DNA from: Peptoniphilus_A olsenii
Lineage (GTDB): Bacteria > Bacillota > Clostridia > Tissierellales > Peptoniphilaceae
Assembly: GCF_040545475.1 (NCBI RefSeq)
Contig: NZ_JBEPMA010000002.1
Coordinates: forward strand, 186,001-250,000
Length of the DNA stretch: 64,000 nt
Direction of reading: 5' to 3'
In this document: positions 28,386 to 38,200 of the stretch, in pieces
Layout of the letters: every line of letters starts with the position of its first letter
Position numbering within the stretch: the stretch's first letter is position 1
Position numbers and translations under genes: made by a program
Notes under the pieces: model-generated
The model's input: the letters and a program-made list of their open reading frames with translations, nothing else
Told to the model about the DNA's origin: nothing
The model's database searches: none

Positions 28386-29286
28386 TGTCTCCCTCCACTA
28401 ATTTTATCATATATGTTTCTAAATTATCTCTTTTTATTTCTATTTTACAGTTATTTAGTCTTAATTTTTTTATAATTTCTAGCTCTTCATCTTTTGAATA
28501 TATGCCTCGAACCTCTAAAGTATTATTTTTTAATCTATATTCTCTTTCAGGGCATGCTATTTTCAATAGATTATAAACTTCCTCGATATTATCTCTATAT
28601 CCTATAACAGATGTGTCTAAATCTTTCGTTAATTCTGTTTTTGAAACCACCTGTATTATTTTCCCCTTATCTATAAATATGAAATCTGTGGCTATCTCAT
28701 ACAATTCTGTTAATATGTGGCTAGATATTAATATTGTCTTATTTTCTTTTTCTATGAAATCTCTAAAAATTCTTCTTAGCTTTGATACGGATATTGGATC
28801 GATTCCGTTTGTTGGCTCATCTAAAATCAATAAATCAGGATTTTTCAAAAAAGCTATTCCTAATCCAAGTTTTTGCTTCGTTCCTAGCGATAAATTTTTA
28901 GCTTTCTTTTTTAAGCTATCCATTATTTCTAGTTGTTGGAATATTTCCTTTTGCTCCATTCCAAATTCAATCCCAAGTTCAATACAAGCTAATCTTATAT
29001 TTTCTTCTGCAGTCAATCCGGAGTAAAAACTTGGAGTTTCAATCGTTGCACTGATATGTTCTCTACTCTTTATCAGTTCTTTTGAAAAAGATTTATTAAA
29101 TAATTTTATAGAACCTTTTGTAGGAAAAATATTTCCAGTAATTATTTTAACTAAAGTAGATTTCCCAGCTCCATTTACTCCTATCAAACCATAAATTCTA
29201 TTGCTTTCTATTTTTAAATCTATATTCTCTAGAGCGATAGTCTCTTTATACTTTTTAGAAATATTTTCTAATTGAATTACATCCAT
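28369..29286 (-). CDS. ABC transporter ATPase, BcrA/YydI-like
   Basis: 305 residues. Walker A is GVNGAGKST (about 36-44), the signature LSLGTKQKLGLG (about 131), and Walker B LLILDEPTNG (about 152), followed by a switch His in ISSHIL. The long C-terminal tail is common in bacitracin/lantibiotic-resistance ATPases. It partners the permease encoded next (17-bp overlap). The likely role is export of the modified peptide or protection of the producer. Confidence 0.93.
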   Translation of the reverse strand: MDVIQLENISKKYKETIALENIDLKIESNRIYGLIGVNGAGKSTLVKIITGNIFPTKGSIKLFNKSFSKELIKSREHISATIETPSFYSGLTAEENIRLACIELGIEFGMEQKEIFQQLEIMDSLKKKAKNLSLGTKQKLGLGIAFLKNPDLLILDEPTNGIDPISVSKLRRIFRDFIEKENKTILISSHILTELYEIATDFIFIDKGKIIQVVSKTELTKDLDTSVIGYRDNIEEVYNLLKIACPEREYRLKNNTLEVRGIYSKDEELEIIKKLRLNNCKIEIKRDNLETYMIKLVEGDNEELN

Positions 29287-29292
29287 TTACGC

Positions 29293-30837
29293 TCAATCCT
29301 TTCTAATCTTCATTTGATTTTTCACTATTTTATTAAATTCTTCATCTTGAAGTTTCTCAATATTATTAATATCATCAGATAAAATATTATTTACATCTTC
29401 AACTTTTTGAGAATCTTTAAACAACTTTTTAGTCTCATCTTTAAGATGGTTATTGTTTTGCTCTTTTAACGATAATTCTAAATTCTTTTCTGAACCATAT
29501 ACAATAACATTATTGTCACTTTTGGTTTTATATTTATAAACATTAGGGCAAACACATTTCAAAGTACCACTTAAGGCAAGCACAAGATTAGAATTCAGGC
29601 TATTTCCTAAACCTATATTCAATGCAATAATTCCATTTCTATTAAGATGCGCTTTACAATCCTCAAAAAATTCTCTAGTAGTTAGGTTTATTGGCATAGA
29701 TATATTCTGATAAACATCAAGTATTATTAAATCATACATTTCATCTGTACTATTTAAATAATTCCTTCCGTCAGAAATTATAATTTTATCATCACTTTTA
29801 TTAAAATAAAGCTCTCTTAAGTTGACAATATTTCTATCTATTTCTATCCCTGTAACTTCAAAATTATCAAAATTTTTATGCAACAAAGTAGACATAGTTC
29901 CCGTTCCATAACCAATAATTAAGATTTTATGCTTGACTTTATCATCAAGTAAATTATTAATCTTAACAAATTCGTCATAATAATATCCTGATTTCTTTTT
30001 ATTCTTATCAACTTTTATTGACTGTGCGCCAAAAAATACATTTGTTTTTAAAGCTAATTTTCCATCATCATTTTGTGATACATTAATATAATTATATTCT
30101 GACTCTTCTTCGTGCACAGGCTTATCAAAAGCTAGACTTGTTGTTGATAAATATAACGACATACAAAGCCATAAAACACAAATAATTGAATTTAATAAAA
30201 AGTTCCTTTTTATTTTTTTGCTATATAATATCAGAATAATGGCTAGTACCGCTCCAAATAATAGAAAAGATCTTTTTACGCCTATTTTGGGGATTACTAA
30301 TATAATTGGTATCATTGTTCCTAACACAGATCCAAATATGTTGAATAAATATAAATTTCCCATTACATTTCCAGTTTCATCTAAAGAAGTTATACTTATT
30401 TTTGCTAGCAGTGGAGAGATTGTCCCCATAAAAATTAATGGAACACTAAATAATACTATGCTGCAAATAATAGAAGATATCATAATTATATTCCCTAATT
30501 GCACTTCAGAAGCCAATATTATTGACCCCATTATAACTATTTTAGACGTTAGTGGTACCGTACATATGAACAAAAAAGATATTAATAAATTTTTAACAAT
30601 CCTTTCCTCACAAGTTCTTGTTTTTACTAATTTATCTGCACGTTTACCCCCAAAATAATTCCCAATTCCTATACAAATCATTATTAAGCTAATTTCAATT
30701 AACCAAATTAGAGTTGTTGAGCCAAAATAAGGAGATAATATTCTTGTCGCACTTGTTTCAATTCCCATTATACAAAACCCTGATATTAAAGCAGTAAAGT
30801 AATATATAATAACTTGCTTATTTTTATTTACATTCAT
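29293..30837 (-). CDS. Membrane-anchored spermidine-synthase-like enzyme of the RiPP operon
   Basis: 514 residues. The first about 215 carry seven or so membrane segments. The C-terminal part is a spermidine-synthase/SAM-dependent fold: IIGYGTGTMS (about 305), TGIEIDRNIV, SDGRNYL and LIILDVYQN followed by LTTREFF. Family enzymes transfer aminopropyl groups from decarboxylated SAM, and some related proteins are methyltransferases. The gene is embedded between the protease and the ABC genes with 6-20 bp gaps, so a role in modifying the peptide at the membrane is likely. I do not know a characterised RiPP system that uses this fusion. A general polyamine role is the alternative. Confidence 0.8.
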   Translation of the reverse strand: MNVNKNKQVIIYYFTALISGFCIMGIETSATRILSPYFGSTTLIWLIEISLIMICIGIGNYFGGKRADKLVKTRTCEERIVKNLLISFLFICTVPLTSKIVIMGSIILASEVQLGNIIMISSIICSIVLFSVPLIFMGTISPLLAKISITSLDETGNVMGNLYLFNIFGSVLGTMIPIILVIPKIGVKRSFLLFGAVLAIILILYSKKIKRNFLLNSIICVLWLCMSLYLSTTSLAFDKPVHEEESEYNYINVSQNDDGKLALKTNVFFGAQSIKVDKNKKKSGYYYDEFVKINNLLDDKVKHKILIIGYGTGTMSTLLHKNFDNFEVTGIEIDRNIVNLRELYFNKSDDKIIISDGRNYLNSTDEMYDLIILDVYQNISMPINLTTREFFEDCKAHLNRNGIIALNIGLGNSLNSNLVLALSGTLKCVCPNVYKYKTKSDNNVIVYGSEKNLELSLKEQNNNHLKDETKKLFKDSQKVEDVNNILSDDINNIEKLQDEEFNKIVKNQMKIRKD

Positions 30838-30857
30838 ATAGCCCCCCCATGTTCTAA

Positions 30858-32018
30858 CTATTTTTTATATTTTTTTATGATTTTAACAAACAATAAAGAT
30901 ATGTAAACTAAAGATATTATATCTATAATTAAATTTGCTCCAATTTTGATTCTTTGAAATAGAAACAATTCTCCATAAAAAAGTAAACGAATTGATTCCA
31001 GTAAATTTCTCTTTCCAAAAACCACTTCTAATACTCTAATAATCCCAAAAATTATTAATGTCAAATTCACTAATGCATACATCAAAGAATAAACTTTCAC
31101 ACACTTGCTACTTTCCATTGTATATGCTTTCCTTTTATTATATATTTTTTCATTATAAATATAATTTAATAATTTCATGGATCTACCATGAATATTCGGT
31201 TCATCAATAAAATCTGACAAAATCCAATATCCATCTAATCTTAAAAATGGATTCAAATTAAATATTATAAGAATTAAGTTAAATATAATTAGAGCATCCA
31301 TAGTGTTATTTCGGATCATTACTGCCGAAAAAAAATACATAAATAATCCAACAAGCATTTGTAAATAAATCCCAGCAAAATCTATGATTAACCTTTTTTT
31401 ATTACTTAATTTCCATGAATCACTTAGGTTAACATACATAACAGGTCTAAACATATATACTCCTATACCAATATTACCAACTTTACAATCAAGTGACTTA
31501 GATGAATATATATGTCCTAGTTCATGAACTACGAAGATTAAACCAAATGATATAAAAAATAGAAAATAATTAATACTGTTTATTCCGTTAATAAAATATA
31601 TCCAATTAAATTCCTTTATATATTTTAGAGATATTACACAATAAATTATACTCAAAATTATTATAAGTGTTGGTTTAAATATAAATCCAGGTAATATCAT
31701 TTTTAGTTTATCACCATCTATTATTGGTAAATGAAACCAAAATTTATATTGACTACTTTCATTATATTCGCTAAATACCCCAGTCATTATTAATCTATTA
31801 TTTATTAAATCTTCTAATTCTGATTCTGATATCTCAAATCCTTCATTATTTAATTCATTTTTTACTTTATTTATGCTTTTTGTACCATCAAATTTTTTAA
31901 TTATTTCTTCTACAATTGGCGTAACTCTTACCCTTTTCCCGTTATCAAAACTAAGTAGTAGTCTTCCATCATCTAGATATTCTTTAACGTAATGATTAGT
32001 CTTTAAATTTTCTACCAT
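30858..32018 (-). CDS. PqqD-like domain fused to M50 membrane metalloprotease
   Basis: 386 residues. Residues 1-80 resemble a PqqD/RRE peptide-recognition domain (RLLLSFDNGKRVRVTP ... SESELEDLINNRL). Several membrane segments follow, with the zinc site HELGH at about 163-167 and the second M50 motif NPFLRLDGYW at about 254-263. This architecture is known from peptide-maturation loci such as YydH. The RRE domain would bind the leader of the precursor encoded at 33514-33615, and the protease would cut within the membrane to free the modified core. The stop of the radical SAM gene is 2 bp upstream. Confidence 0.88.
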   Translation of the reverse strand: MVENLKTNHYVKEYLDDGRLLLSFDNGKRVRVTPIVEEIIKKFDGTKSINKVKNELNNEGFEISESELEDLINNRLIMTGVFSEYNESSQYKFWFHLPIIDGDKLKMILPGFIFKPTLIIILSIIYCVISLKYIKEFNWIYFINGINSINYFLFFISFGLIFVVHELGHIYSSKSLDCKVGNIGIGVYMFRPVMYVNLSDSWKLSNKKRLIIDFAGIYLQMLVGLFMYFFSAVMIRNNTMDALIIFNLILIIFNLNPFLRLDGYWILSDFIDEPNIHGRSMKLLNYIYNEKIYNKRKAYTMESSKCVKVYSLMYALVNLTLIIFGIIRVLEVVFGKRNLLESIRLLFYGELFLFQRIKIGANLIIDIISLVYISLLFVKIIKKYKK

Positions 32019-32020
32019 AT

Positions 32021-33391
32021 TTACATCTCTAAAAATTTATACTTAATCGAATTTATATATTCTCTTAAAACTTCTTTAGCATTATTACAATAAGGGTCAT
32101 TAATATCACCATTATTTTTTATAGCTGCGTAGGCACACCCACCGCCACAGAACGGAGCAATTTCACAATCCAAACATCTATCAATGTTCAATATACATCT
32201 ATTACTCCATATTGAATATGCCTCTTTATTAAGACTAACTCTTTCATCGTTATAAAATCCTATAGCATATTGGGGATTTCCTATTGCTTCAGGACACGCA
32301 TATATGTTACCCTCTGGATCATACACATAATATTGTCCTCTATTAGCTTCACAATACGTGTATTTTGCAAAATCTTTTTTTGCATTCTCAGAAGTTCCTC
32401 TCATTATATGAGATATTACTCTAAACATTGATAATCTATTTTCCATATAATTTGGAAACTTTTCATTTAATTTTTTTATAATCTCATCTTCCGATATTGT
32501 GTCCACAGCATTATCTGCAGTATGATCTGTCACAGGTGCTAAATCGAATCTAAAATTAGGGCTATCTATCCATTTTTTTGATTTTAAAAAATCTTCAAGC
32601 TCTTTTAAGTAGTTAATATTATACTGATTTATATTAACTCTTAAATTTATTTGCCTTATTTTAGTATTTACTAATAAATCCAATCCATTAACTATATCGT
32701 CAAATGTTCCTTTCCCATTTTTATAAACTCTTCTAGAATCATGAATTAATTTAATTCCGTCAATAGTTATCTGTACGGAATCTATCGTATTTTCAAATCT
32801 TTTAAAAATATTTATGTAGTTTTCCACATGACTTCCATTTGTTATTATACTGACCGGAATATTATTTTTTTCAGCAAACGACAAAATTTTAATATTTATA
32901 TCTTTGGTAATAGGAAGAATAGGTTCTCCCCCGAATAATTGAATTCGATGCTTTATATTTGGTTTATTCTCTTTTACTTTATATATAAAATCACAAATAG
33001 ACTGACATTGATTATCACTAATAACTTTTTGTTGATTTCTAACCTTAGAAGGTTCAAAACAATATACACAATTCATATTACAAAACATAGTAGGACAAAT
33101 AACATGAATCACAGATATATCACATAAATATTCATGAATTTTCATTTGTCGTTTCATCTCATTTAACTCATGATTTCTATCTTCAAATATATATCCTCTT
33201 TTCTTCAAAGAATCATATATATTTTTTTCTCTAGCATTCAAAGCTTTAATGTTATCTTGTTCACTAAACTTATGAATTATAGATTTCGTTTCCAAATCTA
33301 TAATATCAATAGCACCAGAAAGTGCATTCACCATCAATTCATTTTCTTCGTTAATATTATAAAACGAAATATATTTTGTTAATATAGCCAT
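32021..33391 (-). CDS. Radical SAM/SPASM peptide-maturation enzyme
   Basis: 456 residues. The iron-sulfur/SAM motif CxxxCxxC reads CNMNCVYC at about 104-111, and GGEPILP follows at about 154. A C-terminal SPASM region rich in Cys (CLDCEIAPFCGGGC, then a further Cys) binds auxiliary clusters. The N-terminal 90 residues may contact the leader peptide. SPASM enzymes of this kind make thioether, C-C or epimer modifications in RiPPs. The partner precursor, with three Cys and a Trp in its tail, is encoded 120 bp upstream. AGGAGG precedes ATG 33391. The exact crosslink cannot be told from sequence. Confidence 0.92.
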   Translation of the reverse strand: MAILTKYISFYNINEENELMVNALSGAIDIIDLETKSIIHKFSEQDNIKALNAREKNIYDSLKKRGYIFEDRNHELNEMKRQMKIHEYLCDISVIHVICPTMFCNMNCVYCFEPSKVRNQQKVISDNQCQSICDFIYKVKENKPNIKHRIQLFGGEPILPITKDINIKILSFAEKNNIPVSIITNGSHVENYINIFKRFENTIDSVQITIDGIKLIHDSRRVYKNGKGTFDDIVNGLDLLVNTKIRQINLRVNINQYNINYLKELEDFLKSKKWIDSPNFRFDLAPVTDHTADNAVDTISEDEIIKKLNEKFPNYMENRLSMFRVISHIMRGTSENAKKDFAKYTYCEANRGQYYVYDPEGNIYACPEAIGNPQYAIGFYNDERVSLNKEAYSIWSNRCILNIDRCLDCEIAPFCGGGCAYAAIKNNGDINDPYCNNAKEVLREYINSIKYKFLEM

Positions 33392-33416
33392 GTTTAGTCC
33401 TCCTAATGTGTAGTAT

Positions 33417-33452
33417 TATGGCGATGCCATTAATAATAACAACACCGCCATA
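33417..33452. other. Hairpin between RiPP precursor and radical SAM genes
   Basis: TATGGCG...CGCCATA (7-bp perfect arms, 22-nt loop) lies in the 122-bp gap after the precursor stop. On the minus strand no T run follows it, so it is more likely an mRNA-stability or processing element than a full terminator. Such elements commonly let precursor mRNA exceed enzyme mRNA. Confidence 0.5.
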
Positions 33453-33513
33453 TTTTTTTGCGTTGTTCACTAATTAAGTTTCACAACTTTAAAGCTAAAA
33501 ACGTTAAATTATA

Positions 33514-33615
33514 CTAAATTCTCCAACAACACAAACAAGAAATATATTCTTCTCTTTCTTCAAGCTCTTCAATTTCAACTTCCGTCCAAAGTTTCACTTC
33601 ATTAACTGATTTCAT
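33514..33615 (-). CDS. RiPP precursor peptide, 33 residues, Cys/Trp-rich core
   Basis: An ATG at 33615 with an excellent GGAGAA site (8 nt spacing) opens a 33-codon frame ending in TAG. The leader is acidic (WTEVEIEELEEREEY) and the C-terminus is ISCLCCWRI, three Cys and one Trp within nine residues. It has its own promoter upstream and is followed by radical SAM/SPASM, PqqD-M50 protease and ABC genes, the standard order for a maturation locus. No homologue is recognised. The probable fate is leader binding by the PqqD domain, radical modification of the Cys/Trp tail, cleavage and export. Confidence 0.8.
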   Translation of the reverse strand: MKSVNEVKLWTEVEIEELEEREEYISCLCCWRI

Positions 33616-33653
33616 AAAAGTTCTCCTTTCTAAATCTTAGTAAACAACGCAAA

Positions 33654-33706
33654 TACAACTTTTGTTGTACTGTCTTTATAATATTATTTAATCTTATTTT
33701 TGTCAG
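33654..33706 (-). promoter_or_regulatory. Promoter of the RiPP operon with leader inverted repeat
   Basis: Minus strand: -35 CTGACA (33701-33706), 17-bp spacer, -10 TATTAT (33678-33683). A perfect inverted repeat TACAAC-AAAA-GTTGTA (33654-33669) starts at the predicted transcript 5' end, about 40 bp before the precursor ATG. It may be a repressor site or a 5' stabilising hairpin. Confidence 0.65.
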
Positions 33707-33730
33707 CTTACTTTTGTCTTATTTTTCTAT
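33693..33730. promoter_or_regulatory. Direct repeats over the -35 region: probable response-regulator sites
   Basis: Plus strand CTTATTTTTGTC (33693-33704), CTTACTTTTGTC (33707-33718) and a partial third CTTATTTTTCTA (33718-33729). Two 11-of-12 matching copies spaced 14 bp apart overlap the -35 box, a placement typical of sites for LuxR-type activators such as the one encoded at the end of this operon. Confidence 0.55.
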
Positions 33731-34042
33731 ATTTACGATATTGAATAATTGATTCTTCTAAAAGTTTATTTCAAGGACAATTTTCTAATTCTGTTAAGTT
33801 TACGTAATTTCGCAAAACTTTGAAATTTTATCATATATATTAATATCAATTGCAAAAATAAAATTACATATATGAAAATTAATGATCATTGCTGATTAAT
33901 TTTAATTATCTACTAATAGTTTTTTGATTTAAACTTGTTGTTATGTTTATACATTATTATATTAAGAATATTAATGTATAACCGATATTGCAAACTTATC
34001 AAAAAAATAAAGGCAATCCTAAAACCTGCCCCCTATAATCTT
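33731..34042. other. AT-rich intergenic stretch
   Basis: 312 bp between the RiPP promoter region and the end of the first conjugation-module gene. No open frame with a ribosome site, clear hairpin or repeat was seen. It probably marks the junction between the RiPP cargo and the transfer module. Confidence 0.5.
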
Positions 34043-35185
34043 TTACCTTTCTATGCTATTATCCTTTTTCTTCTTTTCATCCACTTTCATATCCCCTTTA
34101 GTCTTAAATTCCTTTAATTTCCCTATTGTTGATGCTTTTGCTTTAGTATGCTCTTTAGCTTTTAATAACTTTGCAGAGTAAACTTTTAGACTTGTGTATT
34201 CCTTATTATCCTTTCCTATACTTTTCTTTTCTTTGCCAAATAGGTGTACAAAATCTCCTTTTTTCAAATTTTTTACTTGATTGATTTTGTCATTATAGGC
34301 GTAGCAGTTGATGAATTTTGCATTTCCTTCCTTGTCATTTTCAGCAATAGAAAAGGAGGCTACTTTAAAGTCCCTCCCATCTTTTGATTTTAAATCTTTA
34401 ATTTCTATATCAGTTGCTATATTTCCATCTATATTTAATGTATCCTTTTCTTTATTATCTATATCTTTCATTGCTTTATCTCCTCGTTCTTGATTAACTT
34501 CTAAGTTTTCTTTTAACTCTTCTTCGTCTATATATTCAATAAACTTTTCATCAATAAGGCCCATAACTGAATCATTCATATAATTATCATAGGCATTATT
34601 AAGAACATTTTCATTTTCTACTCCTGTTTCAAGGGATATAATACCTTTTACAAATTCTTTATGATTATATTCTGCTAAAAAATCTATTGTATTTTTCATG
34701 CTTTCAAAATTTGTATTTTCCATATTTGCTATTGTTCTTATATCACTTGCGTATCTAACAGAATCCCATTCATACTTTCCACTTTCTTTATTAAACTCTA
34801 CTCCTGTGGCTAAAATAAATTGATTTCCGTCAAATAAGGTAGCTTGATTATCTTTCACATCCAATACCATAGTGTCTCCAAATTCAGTTTCAATTACATT
34901 TCCCTTTTTTATATTCATTTTTATTCCTCCATTTCTATTTTTTTCTTTCTTATCTGTTAAATCTTTTATTTCTTCTTCCTTTCCATCACTAATAATAAAT
35001 TGTTTTATTTCTTCAACTGTTGGATCATCGATTGTAGTCTGAATAAATTCAACTAATTTATCTTCTGAAGTGGCAAAATTTTTAATTCCATATTCAACTA
35101 TATTGTTGATTATTCTCTGAGTATTACCATCAAAAGAAAAATTTTCTCGAATAAATTCATTAAATCTATCTCTATCAAATTCCAT
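34043..35185 (-). CDS. ICE protein with C-terminal SSB-like OB fold
   Basis: 380 residues. The C-terminal part (about 245-345) resembles single-stranded-DNA-binding OB folds: NIDGNIATDIEIKDL, VASFSIAEND, NCYAYNDKINQVKNL and GDFVHLFGK. The 107-residue protein at 60921-61244 shares the same layout (NINGNLVGEIKT, NFTIVRKN, GEYIHIFGY). The N-terminal 240 residues are acidic and unrecognised. It is the last gene of the minus-strand transfer module, 33 bp after the giant methylase-helicase, and probably protects or handles single-stranded transfer DNA. Confidence 0.65.
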   Translation of the reverse strand: MEFDRDRFNEFIRENFSFDGNTQRIINNIVEYGIKNFATSEDKLVEFIQTTIDDPTVEEIKQFIISDGKEEEIKDLTDKKEKNRNGGIKMNIKKGNVIETEFGDTMVLDVKDNQATLFDGNQFILATGVEFNKESGKYEWDSVRYASDIRTIANMENTNFESMKNTIDFLAEYNHKEFVKGIISLETGVENENVLNNAYDNYMNDSVMGLIDEKFIEYIDEEELKENLEVNQERGDKAMKDIDNKEKDTLNIDGNIATDIEIKDLKSKDGRDFKVASFSIAENDKEGNAKFINCYAYNDKINQVKNLKKGDFVHLFGKEKKSIGKDNKEYTSLKVYSAKLLKAKEHTKAKASTIGKLKEFKTKGDMKVDEKKKKDNSIER

Positions 35186-35218
35186 ATTCTTTTTCCTCTA
35201 ATAATCTCATTTAAAGCT

Positions 35219-38200
35219 TTATCTGCCACATGGTTCACTATTATTTATTTCTTTTATATTATTATTTACTGCTAAATTCCCCTTATATTCCTTTAATTTA
35301 TCCATAATAGATGTTTTTTCTTTCCTTTCAAAATCTCCTATTTCCTGCACTTTACTATCTCTAAAGTCAGCATCATTTCTATCTATTATTCCATCTAAAT
35401 CCATATCTTTAGATAATGGATCATAGAAGTTTCCATCATCATCTATTTCAAGTCCCATTACTTCTCTCAGTTTTTCTTCATTTACTGATACAAGCTCACT
35501 AAAATTCCAAAAGCCAATAGATGTCTTTAGCTGTACTAGCTCTTTTAAATCACTTGCATCTAAGGGATCATAGGTGTATTGAAAGCTGTCAATTAGGTTC
35601 TTATCTACATAGGTGTTCATCTTGTAATTTATTAAATCTAAACTTACTTGTATTTCATGTTTTTCATCTGGTGTAGTTGTATAAGCTATTCCTATATCTG
35701 TTAAGTCAGGAAATATAGTATCAAAGTCCTCTAACCTGTTTTCTTCATCATATTCTCTGTTAAGGAAGTCTATCAATTCTTCCTTTACTTCTTCTAGTAA
35801 TGGATTATCTTGGCTTATATCTTCACTTTTTCCCATATCTAGTAAATTATTTACTTCTGCAAGTCTTAGTGTCTTATCCTTTAAAAGTTCAGCTTGTGGA
35901 AATGTCTTTTGTATTTCAATTTTGGCTGTTTGAAATTGCTCTTCTGTATCTTTTAGTTTTGAAATTGTATTTTCTAATCTTTCTGGTAATTTATCTAATA
36001 CATTATCCATTCTTGTTATATTACCTATTTCATCTGTTCCAAACTCTCCTCTATATTCTCCCTTACCTTTTAATATAAAGTTATATTTATTGAAAAAAGA
36101 ATCATATTTTATGGATAAATCAAAATTTCTATATTCACCTATTTTTTCTCCATCTTTATCCATTTCCCTATATATTTTAACTCCCTTAATTTTGTTCAAC
36201 AAAAACTCTCCAGCTATTTTCTTATCTATATACTTCTTTCCGTCAATAATTAGAGAGGTAAATTTATTATCTTCTTTTAAATTTTTATCTACTTCTCTAT
36301 AGGGCTCAACATTTTTAATATCTTCCTTTAAGTTCTCTATCCTTTCTTTTAATCTTTCTATTTCCTTTGGATAAAATTTAACTACTTTATCTTCCAGCTT
36401 GTAAAGATTTGATTTAAAATTGGACTCTAGCATTTTAAGTTTAGAAACTTCAACATCAAGGTCCATCTTCTCCTTTATTAATGGATTTCCTGTTGCAAGA
36501 GCTTTGATTTCGGCATAGTTTAATGTGGCTTCGTCTACATCTTCTGCAACTCTTACAGGAGTCTTTGAAGTCATAATTTGGGAAATATATTTTTGTTTAT
36601 TCTCTAAGGTTTGGAATAGGTAGGCATCAAAAGTATTTTCTGTTACATATCTAAATATATGGACTTCCTTATTCTCATTTCCCTGCCTCACAATCCTGCC
36701 TGCTCTTTGAGAAAGATCAGCAGGTCTCCATGGTATATCAAGATCGTGAATTGCAATTAGTTTGTCTTGGGCATTAGTACCTGCTCCCATTTTCTGTGTT
36801 GAACCAAGTAAGACTCTTATTTCTCCCTTTCTTACCTTATCAAAGATAGCGTCTTTTTCCATATTGTTTTTTGCCTTATGAATAAATTCTATTTCATTTT
36901 CAGGTACTCCCATTTCTATAAGTTTTGTTTTAATATCATCATAGATATTAAAATCACTACTTGGTGTAGACATATCACAAAATATTAATTGAGCAGATTT
37001 TTTATCTTTATATTTATCCCAAATGCTAAATACATTTTTTATACAGGTATTTACCTTACTATTAGGATCATCAGGAAGTAAAGGATTGATTAATCTTTGA
37101 TCTAACGCCATCTTCTTCCCATCATTTGTTATTAATAGCATATTATCAACACTTGAATCTACCTGCTTATCACGAACCTTATCTGCTCTCTCGGAAAAAG
37201 TTTCAAGAATTTCTTTTTGTTCTTCGGTAGGCTTTGTTTTTATAGTTTCATAATGGGCAATTGGTGTAGGAAGATTTAAAACATCAGCTGTTTTAATATC
37301 CATAAATCCTTTTACAGTATTCATAAGTTCAGGAAGATTATAAAATTTTGCAAATCTGGTTTTACTCCTATAACCATTACCCTCAGGATTTAATTCTATT
37401 GCCGTTATTGTTTCTCCAAAAGTAGACGCCCAAGAATCGAAATGTTGCAATTTCATCTTTTTTAATTCATCATACTGTAAATATCTCTGCATGGTATAAA
37501 GTTCAGCCATACTGTTGCTTACTGGTGTACCTGTGGCAAATACTAATCCTTTATTATTAGTTATTTCATCCATATAGCGACATTTCATAAGCATATCTGA
37601 TGATTTTTGTGAATCTGTAGAAGTAATTCCTGCTACATTCCTCATTTTAGAAAATAGATAGAGGTTTTTGTAGGCATGGGCTTCATCTATAAATAACTTA
37701 TCTACTCCCAGTTCCTCAAAGGTTACAACGTCATCTTTCTTATAATCAGCATTTAGTTTTTCTAACTTTGTCTCTAATTTTTTCTTTGTTTTTTCTAATT
37801 GCTTTACAGTAAATCTTTGATCCCTTTCTCTTTTATATTCATCTATATAGTCAATTATTTCATCAATTTGACCTTGCAATTCATATTCTTGTCTTTCTTT
37901 TGATATAGGAATTTTTTCAAATTGACTGTGCCCTATAATAACAGCATCAAAACTTCCTGTAGCAATACGACTACAAAATCTTTTTCGTCTATCGGGTGTG
38001 AAGTCTTTTTCTGTGGCACATAATACATTAGCTCCTGGATAGAGTTCATTAAATTCTCTTCCAAATTGCTCTACGATGTGGTTAGGAACAACAAACATTG
38101 ACTTATTACTCATTCCAAGTCTTTTTGACTCCATGGCTATACCTATCATTTCAAAGGTTTTTCCTGCTCCTACTTCATGGGCAAGTAAAGTATTTCCACC

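Noticed and set aside
33421..33456. A short frame (MAVLLLLMASP) inside the hairpin after the RiPP precursor, possible second peptide
   Set aside because: No ribosome site, and the sequence is dictated by the hairpin arms. The 33-residue peptide upstream is a far better precursor.
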